This document shows positions 13,701-27,772 of a DNA stretch of 64,000 nucleotides, piece after piece. The notes under the pieces were generated by a model. The model had not been told where the DNA came from. It made no database searches and was given only the letters and a program-made list of their open reading frames with translations. Both the position numbers and the translations under genes were made by a program. Each line of letters starts with the position of its first letter. Within the stretch, counting starts at the first letter, position 1. The DNA comes from Pogostemon cablin (lineage: Eukaryota; Streptophyta; Magnoliopsida; Lamiales; Lamiaceae), in assembly GCA_023678885.1 (NCBI GenBank), contig CM043001.1:10638092-10702091 (forward strand). Direction: 5' to 3'.

Positions 13701-14189
13701 CATTACGATCTACATTTATCTCAATTCAATGCATATTACTTCATTTTGATGCTCATTCAGTCAGTACGATGAACATTTCCTCTGTTTCGATGCATATTCC
13801 TTCATTTCGATGCTCATTTACTAATTACGATCAACATTTCCTTTGTTTAGATGCTTATTTCCTTTATTTTGATGCTTATTCACTCATTACGATCAACATT
13901 TACATTGTTTCGATGCATATTTCCTTCATTTTGATGCTCATTCACTCATTACGATCAATATTCCCTTTGTTTCGAAGTATATTTCCTTCATTTTGATGCT
14001 CATTCACTCATTATGATCAACATATCCTTTCTTTCGATGCATATTTCCTTCGTTTTGATGCTCATTCACTCATTACGATCAATAGTTCCTTTGTTTCGAT
14101 GCATATATCTGTCATTTTGATGCTCATTCACTCTTTACGATACACATTTCCTTTGTTTTAATGCATATTCCTTCATTTTGATGCTCATT
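10745..14189 (+). repeat. 1295-bp higher-order repeat, about 2.7 copies
   Basis: Three successive units start near 10745, 12040 and 13335, and the third is cut off near 14189. The marker TGCTCAATCA occurs at 10791, 12086 and 13381, each 1295 bp apart. The marker TACGATGAACATTTCCTC (near 11175, 12470 and 13765) has the same spacing. The unit is about 21 monomers, some of them 61 bp. Related 1.29-kb units recur at 16.2-17.5 kb and 55.9-57.3 kb, so this unit type was reused in other HORs. Confidence 0.85.
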
Positions 14190-17100
14190 CATTTCCATTG
14201 TTTCTATGCATATTTCTTTCATTACGATCAATATTTTCTTCATTTCGATCAACATTTTCTTCATTTTGATTCATATTCTTTAATTTTGATTCTCATTCAC
14301 TCATTACGATCAAGATTTCCTTTCTTTCGATGCATATTCCTTCATTTTGATGCTACATTCACTCATTACGATCAACATTTCCTTTGTTTCGATGCATATT
14401 TCCTTCATTTTGATGCTCATTCACTCATTACGATCAACATTTCCTTCATTTCGATGCATATTACTTCATTTTTAAGCTTATTCACTCGTTACGATCTATA
14501 TTTCCTTCGTTTCAATGCACATTTCCTTCATTTTGATGCTCATTCACTTAGTACGATCAATATTTCCTTCATTTCGATGCATATTCCTTCCTTTGTATGT
14601 TTATTCACTCATTACGATCAACATTTCCTTTATTTCGATGCATATTTCCTTTATTCACTCGTTACGATCTACATTACCTTCGATTCGATGCATATTTCCT
14701 TCATTTTGATGCTTACGATCCACATTTCTTTCATTTCGATGCATATTCCTTCATTTTGATGCTCATTCACCCATTATTATCAACATTTCCTTTGTTTCGA
14801 TACATATTTCCTTCATTTTGATGCTTATTCACTCATTACGATCAACATTTACTTTGTTTCGTTGCATATTTCCTTCATTTTGATGCTCATTAACTCATTA
14901 CGATCAGCATTTCCTTTTTTTGATGCATATTTCCTTCATTCTGATGCTCATTCTCTATTACGATGAACATTTCCTTTGTTTCGGTGCATATTCTTTAATT
15001 TTGATGCTCATTCACTCATTCCGATCAACATTCCCTTTGTTTCAATGCATATTTATTTCATTTTGATGCTTATACACTCATTACGTTCAACATTTCCTTC
15101 AGTCCGATGCATATTCCTTTATTTTTATGCTCATTCACTCATTATAATCAACATTTCCATTGTTTCTATGCATATTTCCTTCATTTTGATGCTCATTCAC
15201 TCATTACGATCAACATTTCCTTCATTTCGATTCGTATTCCTTAATTTTAATTCTCATTCACTAATTACGATCAACATTTCCTTTGTTTCGGTGCATATTT
15301 CCTTCATTTGATGCTCATTCACTCATTGCGATGAATATTTTCTTTGTTTCGATGCATATCCCTTCATTTTGATGCTCATTCACTCATTACGATCAACATT
15401 TTCTATTTTTCAATGCATATTTCCTTCATTTCGATGCTTATTCACTCATTACAATCAACATTTACTTTGTTTCGATGCATATTTACTTCATTTTTATGTT
15501 CATTCACTCATTACTATCAACATTCCCCATGTTTCGATGCATTTTTCAATCATTTTAATGCTCATTCACTCAATACGATCAACATTTCCTTCATTTCGAT
15601 GCATATTCCTTTATTTTAATGCTCATTCACTCATTATGATCAACATTTCCATTATTTCGATGCATATTTCCTTCATTAAGAATCAACATTTTCTTCATTT
15701 CGATCACCTTTGTTTTCATTTCGATTCATATTCCTTAATTTTGATTCTCATTCACTCATTACGATCAACATTTCCTTTCTTTCGATGCATATTCCTTCAT
15801 TTTGATGCTACATTCACTCATTACGATCAACATTTCCTTTATTTCGATGCATATTTCCTTTATACACTCGTTACGATCTACATTTCCTTCGTTTCGATGC
15901 ATATTTCCTTCATTTTGATTCTTACGATCCACATTTCCTTCATTTTGATGATCATTCACTCATTGCGATCAACATTTCCTTTCTTTCGATGCATATTCCT
16001 TCATTTTGATGCTCAATCACTCATTACGATCAACATTTCCTTTATTTCGAGGCATAATTCCATCATTTTGATGATCATTCACTCATTACGATCAATATTT
16101 CCTTCATTTCGATGCATATTCCTTCATTTTGATGCGCATTCACTCATTACGATCAGCATTTCCTTCGTTTAGATGCATATTTACTCCATTTTGATGATCA
16201 TTCACTCATTACGATCTACATTTCTCTCAATTCAATGCATATTACTTCATTTTGATGCTCATTCAGTCAGTACGATGAACATTTCCTCTGTTTCGATGCA
16301 TATTCCTTCATTTCGATGCTCATTTACTAATTACGATCAACATTTCCTTTGTTTAGATGCTTATTTCCTTTATTTTGATGCTTATTCACTCATTACGATC
16401 AACATTTACATTGTTTCGATGCATATTTCCTTCATTTTGATGTTCATTCACTCATTACGATCAATATTCCCTTTGTTTCGAAGCATATTTCCTTCATTTT
16501 GATACTCATTCACTCATTATGATCAACATATCCTTTCTTCGATGCATATTTTCTTCATTTTGATGCTCATTCACTCATTACGATCAATAGTTCCTTTGTT
16601 TCGATGCATATATCTGTCATTTTGATGCTCATTCACTCTTTACGATACACATTTCCTTTGTTTTAATGCATATTCCTTCATTTTGATGCTCATTCAGTCA
16701 TTACGATCAATATTTCCTTTGTTTCGATGCATATTTCCTTCATTTTGATGATCATTCACTCATTATGTTCAACATTTCCTTTGTTTTGATGCATATTTCC
16801 TTCATTTTGATGCTCATTCACTCATTACGATGAACATTTCCTTTGTTTTGATGCATATTCCTTCATTTTGATGCTCATTCACTCATTACGATTAACATTT
16901 CCTTTGTTTCGATGCGTATTTCCTTCATTTTGATGCTCATTCACTCATTACGATCAACATCTCCTTTGTTTCGAAGCATATTTCCTTCATTTTGATGCTC
17001 ATTCACTCATGACGATCAACATTTCCTTTTTTTCGATGCATATATCCATCATTTTGTAGATCATTCACTCATTGCGATCAATATTTCCTTCATTTTGATG

Positions 17101-20100
17101 CATATTCCTTCATGTTGATGTTTATTCACTCATTATGATCAACATTTCCTCTCTTTCGATGTATATTCCTTCATTTTGATGCTCAATCACTCATTACGTC
17201 CAACATTTCCTTTATTTCGAGGCATATTTCCTTCATTTTGATGATCATTCACTCATTAAGAATAATATTTCTTTCATTTCGATGCATATTACTTCATGTT
17301 TATGCTTACTAATTCATTACGATTTACATTTCATTTGTTTCGATGAAAATTTCTTTCATTTTGATGCTCATTCACTTATTACGATCAACATTTCCTTCAT
17401 TTCGATGCATATTCCTTCATTTTGATGCTCATTCACTCATTATGATCAGCATTTCCTTCATTTAGATGCATATTTCCTCCATTTTGATGCTCATTCACTC
17501 ATTACGATCTACATTTCTCTCAATTCAATGCATATTACTTCATTTTGATGCTCATTCAGTCAGTACGATGAATATTTCCTCTGTTTCGATGCATATTCCT
17601 TCATTTCGATGCTCATTTACTAATTACGATCAAAATTTCCTTTGTTTAGATGCTTATTTCCTTTATTTTGATGCTTATTCACTCATTACGATCAACATTT
17701 ACATTGTTTCGATGCATATTTCCTTCATTTTGATGCTCATTCACTCATTACGATCAATATTCCCTTTGTTTCGAAGCATATTTTCTTTCATTTTGATGCT
17801 ACATTCACTCATTACGATCAATATTTCCTTTATTTCGATGCATATTCCCTTTATACACTCGTTACAATCTACATTTCCTTCGTTTCGATGCATATTTCCT
17901 CATTTTGATTCTCATTCACTCATTACGATCCACATTTCCTTCATTTCGATGCATATTCCTTCATTTTGATGCTCATTCACTCATTACTACCAACATTTCC
18001 TTCGTTTCGATGCATATTTCTATGTTTATTCACTCATTACGATCAACATTTACGTTGTTTCGAAGCATATTTCCTTCATTTTGATGCTCATTCTCTGATT
18101 ACGATGAACATTTCCTTTGTTTAGGTGCATATTCCTTAATTTTGATGCTCATTCACTCATTCCGATAAGCATTCCCTTTGTTTCGATGCATATTTATTTC
18201 ATTTTGATGCTTATTCACTCATTACGATCAACATTTCCTTCAGTCCGATGCATATTCCTTTATTTTTATGCTCATTCACTCATTATGATCAACATTTCCA
18301 TTGTTTCGATTCATATTTTCTTCATTTTGATGCTCATTCACTCAATACGATCAACATTTCCTTCATTTCGATTCGTATTCCTTAATTTTAATTCTCATTC
18401 ACTAATTACGATCAACATTTCCTTTGTTTCGTTGCATATTTTCTTCATTTTGATGCTCATTAACTCATTAAGATCAGCATTTCCTTTTTTTGATGCATAT
18501 TTCCTTCATTCTGATGCTCATTCTCTATTACGATGAACATTTCCTTTGTTTCGGTGCATATTCTTTAATTTTGATGCTCATTCACTCATTCCGATCAACA
18601 TTTCCTTTGTTTCGATGCATATTTATTTCATTTTGATGCTTATACACTCATTACGTTCAACATTTCCTTCAGTCCGATGCATATTCCTTTATTTTTATGC
18701 TCATTCACTCATTATAATCAACATTTCCATTGTTTCTATGCATATTTCCTTCATTTTGATGCTCATTCACTCATTACGATCAACATTTCCTTCATTTCGA
18801 TTCGTATTCCTTAATTTTAATTCTCATTCACTAATTACGATCAATATTTCCTTTGTTTCGGTGCATATTTCCTTCATTTGATGCTCATTCACTCATTGCG
18901 ATGAATATTTTCTTTGTTTCGATGCATATCCCTTCATTTTGATGCTCATTCACTCATCACGATCAACATTTCCTATTTTTCAATGCATATTTCCTTCATT
19001 TCGATGCTTATTCACTCATTACAATCAACATTTACTTTGTTTCGATGCATATTTACTTCATTTTTATGTTCATTCACTCATTACGATCAACATTCCCCAT
19101 GTTTCGATGCATTTTTCAATCATTTTAATGCTCATTCACTCAATACGATCAACATTTCCTTCATTTCGATGCATATTCCTTTATTTTAATGCTCATTCAC
19201 TCATTATGATCAACATTTCCATTATTTCGATGCATATTTCCTTCATTAAGAATCAACATTTTCTTCATTTCGATCACCATTGTTTTCATTTCGATTCATA
19301 TTCCATAATTTTGATTCTCATTCACTCATTACGATCAACATTTCCTTTCTTTCGATGCATATTCCTTCATTTTGATGCTACATTCACTCATTACGATCAA
19401 CATTTCCTTTATTTCGATGCATATTTCCTTTATACACTCATTACGATCTACATTTCCTTCGTTTCGATGCATATTTCCTTCATTTTGATTCTTACGATCC
19501 ACATTTCCTTCATTTTGATGCTCATTCACTCATTGCGATCAACATTTCCTTTCTTTCGATGCATATTCCTTCATTTTGATGCTCAATCACTCATTACGAT
19601 CAATATTTCCTTTATTTCGAGGCATATTTCTTTCATTTTGATGATCATTCACTCATTACGATCAATATTTCCTTCATTTCGATGCATATTACTTCATGTT
19701 TATGCTCACTAATTCATTACAATTTACATTTCCTTTGTTTCGATGAAAATTTCCTTCATTTTGATGCTCATTCACTTATTACGATCAACATTTCCTTCAT
19801 TTCGATGCATATTCCTTCATTTTGATGCGCATTCACTCATTACGATCAGCATTTCCTTCGTTTAGATGCATATTTACTCCATTTTGATGATCATTCACTC
19901 ATTACGATCTACATTTCTCTCAATTCAATGCATATTACTTCATTTTGATGCTCATTCAGTCAGTACGATGAACATTTCCTCTGTTTCGATGCATATTCCT
20001 TCATTTCGATGCTCATTTACTAATTACGATCAACATTTCCTTTTGTTTAGATGCTTATTACCTTTATTTTGATGCTTATTCACTCATTACGATCAACATT

Positions 20101-23100
20101 TACATTGTTTCGATGCATATTTCCTTCATTTTGATGCTCATTCACTCATTACGATCAATATTCCCTTTGTTTCGAAGCATATTTCCTTCATTTTGATACT
20201 CATTCACTCATTATGATCAACATATCCTTTCTTTCGATGCATATTTTGATGCTCATTCACTCATTACGATCAATAGTTCCTTTGTTTCGATGCATATATC
20301 TGTCATTTTGATGCTCATTCACTCTTTACGATACACATTTCCTTTGTTTTAATGCATATTCCTTCATTTTGATGCTCATTCAGTCATTACGATCAATATT
20401 TCCTTTGTTTCGATGCATATTTCCTTCATTTTGATGATCATTCACTCATTATGTTCAACATTTCCTTTGTTTTGATGCATATTTCCTTCATTTTGATGCT
20501 CATTCACTCATTACGATGAACATTTCCTTTGTTTTGATGCATATTCCTTCATTTTGATGCTCATTCACTCATTACGATTAACATTTCCTTTGTTTCGATG
20601 CGTATTTCATTCATTTTGATGCTCATTCACTCATTACGATCAACATCTCCTTTGTTTCGAAGCACATTTCCTTCATTTTGATGCTCATTCACTCATGACG
20701 ATCAACATTTCCTTTTTTCGATGCATATATCCATCATTTTGTAGATCATTCACTCATTGCGATCAATATTTCCTTCATTTTGATGCATATTCCTTCATGT
20801 TGATGTTTATTCACTCATTATGATCAATATTTCCTCTCTTTCGATGTATATTCCTTCATTTTGATGCTCAATCACTCATTACGTTCAACATTTCCTTTAT
20901 TTCGAGGCATATTTCCTTCATTTTGATGATCATTCACTCATTAAGATCAATATTTCTTTCATTTCGATGCATATTACTTCATGTTTATGCTCACTAATTC
21001 ATTACGATTTACATTTCATTTGTTTCGATGAAAATTTCCTTCATTTTGATGCTCATTCACTTATTACGATCAACATTTCCTTCATTTCGATGCATATTCC
21101 TTCATTTTGATGCTCATTCACTCATTACGATCAGCATTTCCTTCATTTAGATGCATATTTCCTCTATTCTGATGCTCATTCACTCATTACGATCTACATT
21201 TCTCTCAATTCAATGCATATTACTTCATTTTGATGCTCATTCAGTAAGTACGATGAACATTTCCTCTGTTTCGATGCATATTCCTTCATTTCAATGCTCA
21301 TTTACTAATTACGATCAACATTTCCTTTGTTTAGTGCTTATTTCCTTTATTTTGATGTTTATTCAATCATTACGATCAACATTTACATTGTTTCGATGCA
21401 TATTTCCTTCATTTTGATGCTCATTCACTCATTACGATCAACATTCCCTTTGTTTCGAAGCATATTTTCTTTCATTTTGATGCTACATTCACTCATTACG
21501 ATCAACATTTCCTTTATTTCGATGCATATTTCCTTTATACACTCGTTACGATCTACATTTCCTTCGTTTCGATGCATATTTCCTCAATTTGATTCTCTTT
21601 CACTCATTACGATCCACATTTCCTTCATTTCGATGCATATTCCTTCATTTTGATGCTCATTCACTCATTACTACCAACATTTCCTTCGTTTCGATGCATA
21701 TTTCTATGTTTATTCACTCATTACGATCAACATTTACGTTGTTTCGATGCATATTTCCTTCATTTTGATGCTCATTCTCTGATTACGATGAACATTTCCT
21801 TTGTTTAGGTGCATATTCCTTAATTTTGATGCTCATTCACTCATTCCGATCAGCATTCCCTTTGTTTCGATGCATATTTATTTCATTTTGATGCTTATTC
21901 ACTCATTACGATCAACATTTCCTTCAGTCCGATGCATATTCCTTTATTTTTATGCTCATTCACTCATTATGATCAACATTTCCATTGTTTCGATTCATAT
22001 TTTCTTCATTTTGATGCTCATTCACTCAATACGATCAACATTTCCTTCATTTCGATTCGTATTCCTTAATTTTAATTCTCATTCACTAATTACGATCAAC
22101 ATTTCCTTTGTTTCGGTGCATATTTCCTTCATTTGATGCTCATTCACTCATTACGATCAACATTTCCTTCTTTTCGATGCATATCCCTTCATTTTGATGC
22201 TCATTCACTCATTATGATCAACATTTCTCATTTTTCAATGCATATTTCGTTCATTTCGATGCTTATTCTCTCATTACAATCAACATTTACTTTGTTTCGA
22301 TGCATATTTCATTCATTTTAATGCCCATTCACTCATTACGATCAACATTCCCTTTGTTTCGATACATATTTCATTCATTTTAATGCTCATTCACTCATTA
22401 CGATCAATATTTCCTTCATTTCGATGCATATTCCTTTATTTTGATGCTCATTCACTCAATATGATCAACATTTCTATTGTTTCGATGCATATTTCCTTCA
22501 TTACGATCAACATTTTCTTCATTCAACAACATTTTCTTCATTTCGATTCATATTCCTTAATCTTGATTCTCATTCATTCATTACGATCAACATTTCCTTT
22601 CTTTCGACGCATATTCCTTCATTTTGATGCTACCTTCACTCATTACGATCAACGTTACCTTTGTTTCGATGCATATTTCCTTCATTTTGATGCTCATTCA
22701 CTCATTAAGATCAACATTTTCTTTATTTCGATGCATATTACTTCATTTTTAAGCTTTTTCACTCGTTACGATCTACATTTCCTTCGTTTCAATGCATATT
22801 TCCTTTATTTTGATGCTCATTCACTTATTACGATCAATATTTCCTTCATTTTGATGCATATTCCTTCATTTTTATGCTAATTCACTCATTACGATCAACA
22901 TTTCCTTTATTTCGATGCATATTTCCTTTATTCACTCGTTACGATCTACATTTCCTTCGTTTCAATGCATATTTCCATCATTTTGATGCTCATTCACTCA
23001 TTACAATCCACATTTCCTTCATTTCGATGCATATTTCTTCATTTTGATGCTCATTCACTCATTACTATCAACATTTCATTTGTTTCGATGCATATTTCCT

Positions 23101-24440
23101 TCATGTTGATACTTATTCACTCATTACGATCAACATTTACTTTGTTTCGATGCATATTTCCTTCATTTTGATGCTCATTAACTCATTACGATCAGCATTT
23201 CCTTTTTTCGATTCATATTTCTTTCATTTTGATGCTCATTCTCTGATTACGATGAACATCTCCTTTGTTTCGGTGCATATTCCTTAAAATTGACGCTCAT
23301 TCACTCATTCCGATCAACATTCCCTTTGTTTCGATGCATATTTATTTAATTTTGATGCTTATTCACTCATTACGATCAACATTCCTTCAGTCCGATGCAT
23401 ATTCCTTTAATTTTATGCTCATTAACTCATTATGATCAACATTTCCATTGTTTCGATGCATATTTCCTTCATTTTGATGCTCATTCACTCATTATGATCA
23501 ACATTTCCTTCATTTCGGTTCGTATTCCTTAATTTTAATTCTCATTCACTAATTACGATCAACATTTCCTTTGTTTCGGTGCATATTTCCTTCATTTGAT
23601 GCTCATTCTCTCATTACGATGAATATTTCCTTTGTTTCGATGCATATCTCTTCATTTTGATGCTCATTCACTCATTACGATCAACATTTCCATTGTTTCG
23701 ATGCATATTTCCTTCATTTGTTGCTTATTCACTAATTACGATGAATATTTCCTTTGTTTCGATTCGTATCCCTTCATTTTTATGCTCATTCACTCATTAT
23801 GATCAACATTTCCATTGTTTCAGTGCATATTTCCTTCATTTGATGCTCATTCACTCATTAAGATGAATATATCCTTTGTTTCGATGCATATTCCTTCATT
23901 TTGATGCTCATTCACTCATTACGATCAACATTTCCTATTTTTCAATGCTTATTTCCTTCATTTTGATGCTTATTCACTCATTACAATCAACATTTACTTT
24001 GTTTCGATGCATATTTACTTCATTTTGACGATCATTCACTCATTACGATCAATATTCCCTTTGTTTCGATGCATATTTCATTCATTTTAATGCTCATTCA
24101 CTCATTACGATCAACATTTCTATTGTTTCGATGCATATTTCCCTCATTACGATCAACATTTTCTTCATTTCGATCAACATTTTCTTCATTTTGATTCATA
24201 TTCCTTAATTTTGATTCTCATTCACTCATTACGATCAAGATTTCCTTTCTTTCGATGCATATTCCTTCATTTTGATGCTACATTCACTCATTACGATCAA
24301 CATTTCCTTTGTTTCGATGCATATTTCCTTCATTTTGATGCTCATTCACTCATTACGATCAACATTTCCTTCATTTCGATGCATATTACTTCATTTTTAA
24401 GCTTATTCACTTATTACGATCAATATTTCCTTCATTTCGA
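14190..24440 (+). repeat. 3.57-3.69-kb higher-order repeat region with irregular monomers
   Basis: Large units are repeated here: 14976 matches 18546 and 15369 matches 18939 (offset 3570), 16173 matches 19866 (3693), 17466 matches 21151 (3685) and 18117 matches 21801 (3684). The change from 3570 to 3693 equals two monomers. Each unit carries a disordered stretch of shortened monomers (near 14210-14300, 15675-15750, 19245-19310, 22495-22560 and 24140-24210) in which the Asp-type sub-repeat order is broken, followed by monomers with CATTTTGATGCTACATTC. The part from 22.1 to 24.4 kb repeats the same elements less regularly and is transitional to the next HOR. Confidence 0.75.
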
Positions 24441-27400
24441 TGCTTATTCACTCATTACGGTCAACATTTACATTGTTTCGATGCATATTTCCTTCATTTT
24501 GATGCTCATTCACTCATTACGATCAATATTCCCTTTGTTTCGAAGCATATTTCCTTCATTTTGATGCTCATTCACTCATTACGATCAACATTTCCTTTGT
24601 TTCGATGAATATTTCCTTCATTTCGATGCTCATTCACTCTTTACGATATACATTTCCTTTGTTTTTATGCATATTCCTTCATTTTGATGCTCATTCACTC
24701 ATTACGATCAACATTTCCTTTATTTCGATGCATATTTCCTTCATTTTGATGATTATTCACTCGTTATGATCAATATTTCCTTTGTTTCGATGCATATTTT
24801 CTTCATTTTGGTGCTCATTCACTCATTACGATCAACATTTCCTTTGTTTTGATGCATATTCCTTCATTTTTATGCTCATTCACTCATTACGATCAACATT
24901 TCCTTTGTTTCGATGCGTATTTCCTTCATTTTGATGCTTATTCGTTCATTACAGTCGACATTTCCTTTGTTTCGAAGCACATATCCTTCATTTTGATGCT
25001 CATTCACTCATGACGATCAACATTTCCTTTTTTTCGATGCATATATCCTTCATTTTGTAGATCATTCACTCAATGCGATCAACATTTCCTTCATTTCGAT
25101 GCATATTCCTTCATGTTGATGTTTATTCACTCATTAGGATCAATATTTCCTTTGTTTCGATGTATATTTCCTTCATTTTGATGTTCATTCACTCATTGCG
25201 ATCAACATTTCCTTTCTTTCGATGCATATTCCTTCATTTTGATGCTCAATCACTCATTACGATCAACATTTCCTTTATTTCGATGCATATTTTCTTAATG
25301 TTGATGCTAATTAACTCATTACGATCAACATTTACTTCATTTCGATGCATATTACTTCATGTTGATGTTCATTAACTTATTACGATCAAAATTTCTTTCA
25401 TTTCGATGCATATTTCCTCGATTTTGATGCTCATTCACTCGTTACGATCAACATTTCCTTTTTTTCGATGCATAATACCTTCATTTTGATTCTCATTCAC
25501 TCATTACAATCATTATTTCCTTCATTTGGATGCATATTCCTTCATTTTGACGCTAATTCACTCATTAAGATCAACATTTTCTTTGTTTCGATGCATATTT
25601 TCTTTATTTCCATGCATATTTCCTTTGTTTCGATGCCTATTCGTTCATTTTGATCTCATTCACTCATTAGGATCAACATTTCATTTGTTTCGATGCATAT
25701 TTCCTATATTTTGATGCTCATTCACTCATTACGATCAGCATTTCATTTTTTCGATGCATATTCCATTATTTTGATTCTCATTCACTCATTACGATCATCA
25801 TTTCTTTTGTTTCGATGCATATTTCCTTCATTTTGATGCGTATTTCTTTTTTTGGATGCATATTACTTCATTTTGATGCTCATTCACTCATTACGTTCAT
25901 TATTTCATTTGTTTCGATGCATATTTCCTTCATTTTGATGCTCATTTACTCATTATGATCAACATTTCCTTCATTTCGATGCATATTCCTTAATTTTGAT
26001 GCTTATTCACTCATTACGATCAACATTTCCTTTGTTTCGAGGCATATTTCTATCAATTTGATGCTCATTCACTCATTACCATCGACATTTCCTTCATTTC
26101 GATGCATATTTCCTTCATTTTGATGCTCATTCACTCATTAAGATCTACATTTCCTTCATTTCAATGCATATTATTTAATTTTGATGCTCATTCACTTTTC
26201 CTCTATTTTGATGCATATTCCTTTATTTCGATGCTCATTTACTAATTACGATCAACATTTCCTTTGTTTAGATGTTTATTTCCTTCATTTTGATGCTTAT
26301 TCACTCATTACGATCAACATTTATATTGTTTCGATGCATATTTCCTTCATTTTGATGCTCATTCACTCATTACGATCAAATCCCCTTTGTTTTGAAGAAT
26401 ATTTCCTTCATTTTGATGCTCATTCACTCATTACGATCAACATTTCCTTTGTTTCGATGAATATTTCTTCTATTTCGATGCTCATTCACTCATTATGATC
26501 AGCATATCCTTTCTTTCGATGCATATTTCCTTCATTTTGATGCTCATTCACTCATTATGATCAACATTTCCTTTATTTCGATACATATATCATTCATTTT
26601 GATGCTCATTCACTCATTACGATGCACATTTCCTTTGTTTTGATGCATATTCCTTCATTTTTGATGCTCATTCACTCATTACGATCAACATTTCTTTGTT
26701 TCGGTGCGTATTTCCTTCATTTTTATGCTTATTCGTTCATTACAAAATCAACATTTCCTTTGTTTCAATGCATATTTCTTTAATTTTGATGCTCATTCAC
26801 TCATTACGATGAACATTTCCTTTGTTTTGATGCATATTCCTTCAGTTTGATGCTCATTCACTCATTGCGATCAACATTTCCTTTGTTTCGATGCTTATTT
26901 CCTTCATTTTGATGCTTATTCGTTCATTACGGTCGACATTTCCATTGTTTCGATGCATATTTCCTTCATTTTCATGCTCATTCACTCATTACGATCAACA
27001 TTTACTTTTTTCGATGCATATATCCTTCATTTTGTAGATCATTTACTCATTGCGAGCAACATTTCCTTCATTTTGATGCATATTCCTTCATGTTGATGTT
27101 TATTCACTCATTATGATCAATATTTCCTTTGTTTCGATGCATATTTCCTTCATGTTGATGCTCATTCACTCATTATGATCAACATTTCCTTTTTTTCGAT
27201 GCATATTTCCTTCATTTTGATGCTCATTCAATCATTGCCATCAACATTTCCTTTCTTTCGATGCATATTCCTTCATTTTGATGCTCAATCACTCATTACG
27301 ATCAAAATTTCCTTTATTTCGAGGCATATTTCATTCATTTTGACGATCATTCATTCATTACGATCAACATTTCCTTCATTTCGATGCATATTACTACGTG

Positions 27401-27772
27401 TTGATGCTCATTAATTCATTACGATTTACATTTCCTTTGTTTCGATGAAAATATCCTTCATTTTGATGCTAATTCACTTATTACGATTAACATTTCCTTC
27501 ATTTCGATGCATATTCCTTCATTTTGATGCTCATTCACTCATTACAATCAGCATTTCCTTTGTTTAGATGTATATTTCCTCCATTTTGATGCTCATTCAC
27601 TCATTATGATCTACATTTCCCTCAATTCAATGCATATTACTTCATTTTGATGCTCATTCAGTCTTTACGATTAACATTTCCTCTGTTTCGATGCATATTC
27701 CTTCATTTCGATGCTCATTTACTAATTACGATCAGCATTTCCTTTGTTTAGATGCTTATTTACTTCATTTTG
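24440..27772 (+). repeat. 3333-bp higher-order repeat, copy 1
   Basis: First of two complete units. Matching points at an offset of 3333 bp include TTACGGTCAACATTTAC (24456 and 27789), the phase-marker monomer ATTTTGTAGATCATTC (about 25053 and 28386), and the aberrant TTTGGATGCATATTCC (25525 and 28858). The unit is about 54 monomers. It is paralogous to 3.4-8.1 kb but lacks the 1343-bp duplication seen there and about three other monomers (offset 21595 becomes 21410). Confidence 0.85.

Noticed and set aside
15765..19529. Minus-strand 64-codon frames (15765-15959 and 19335-19529) with NEGNVDRN-type peptides
   Set aside because: They are the reverse reading of the same irregular satellite segment in two HOR copies, with no independent support.
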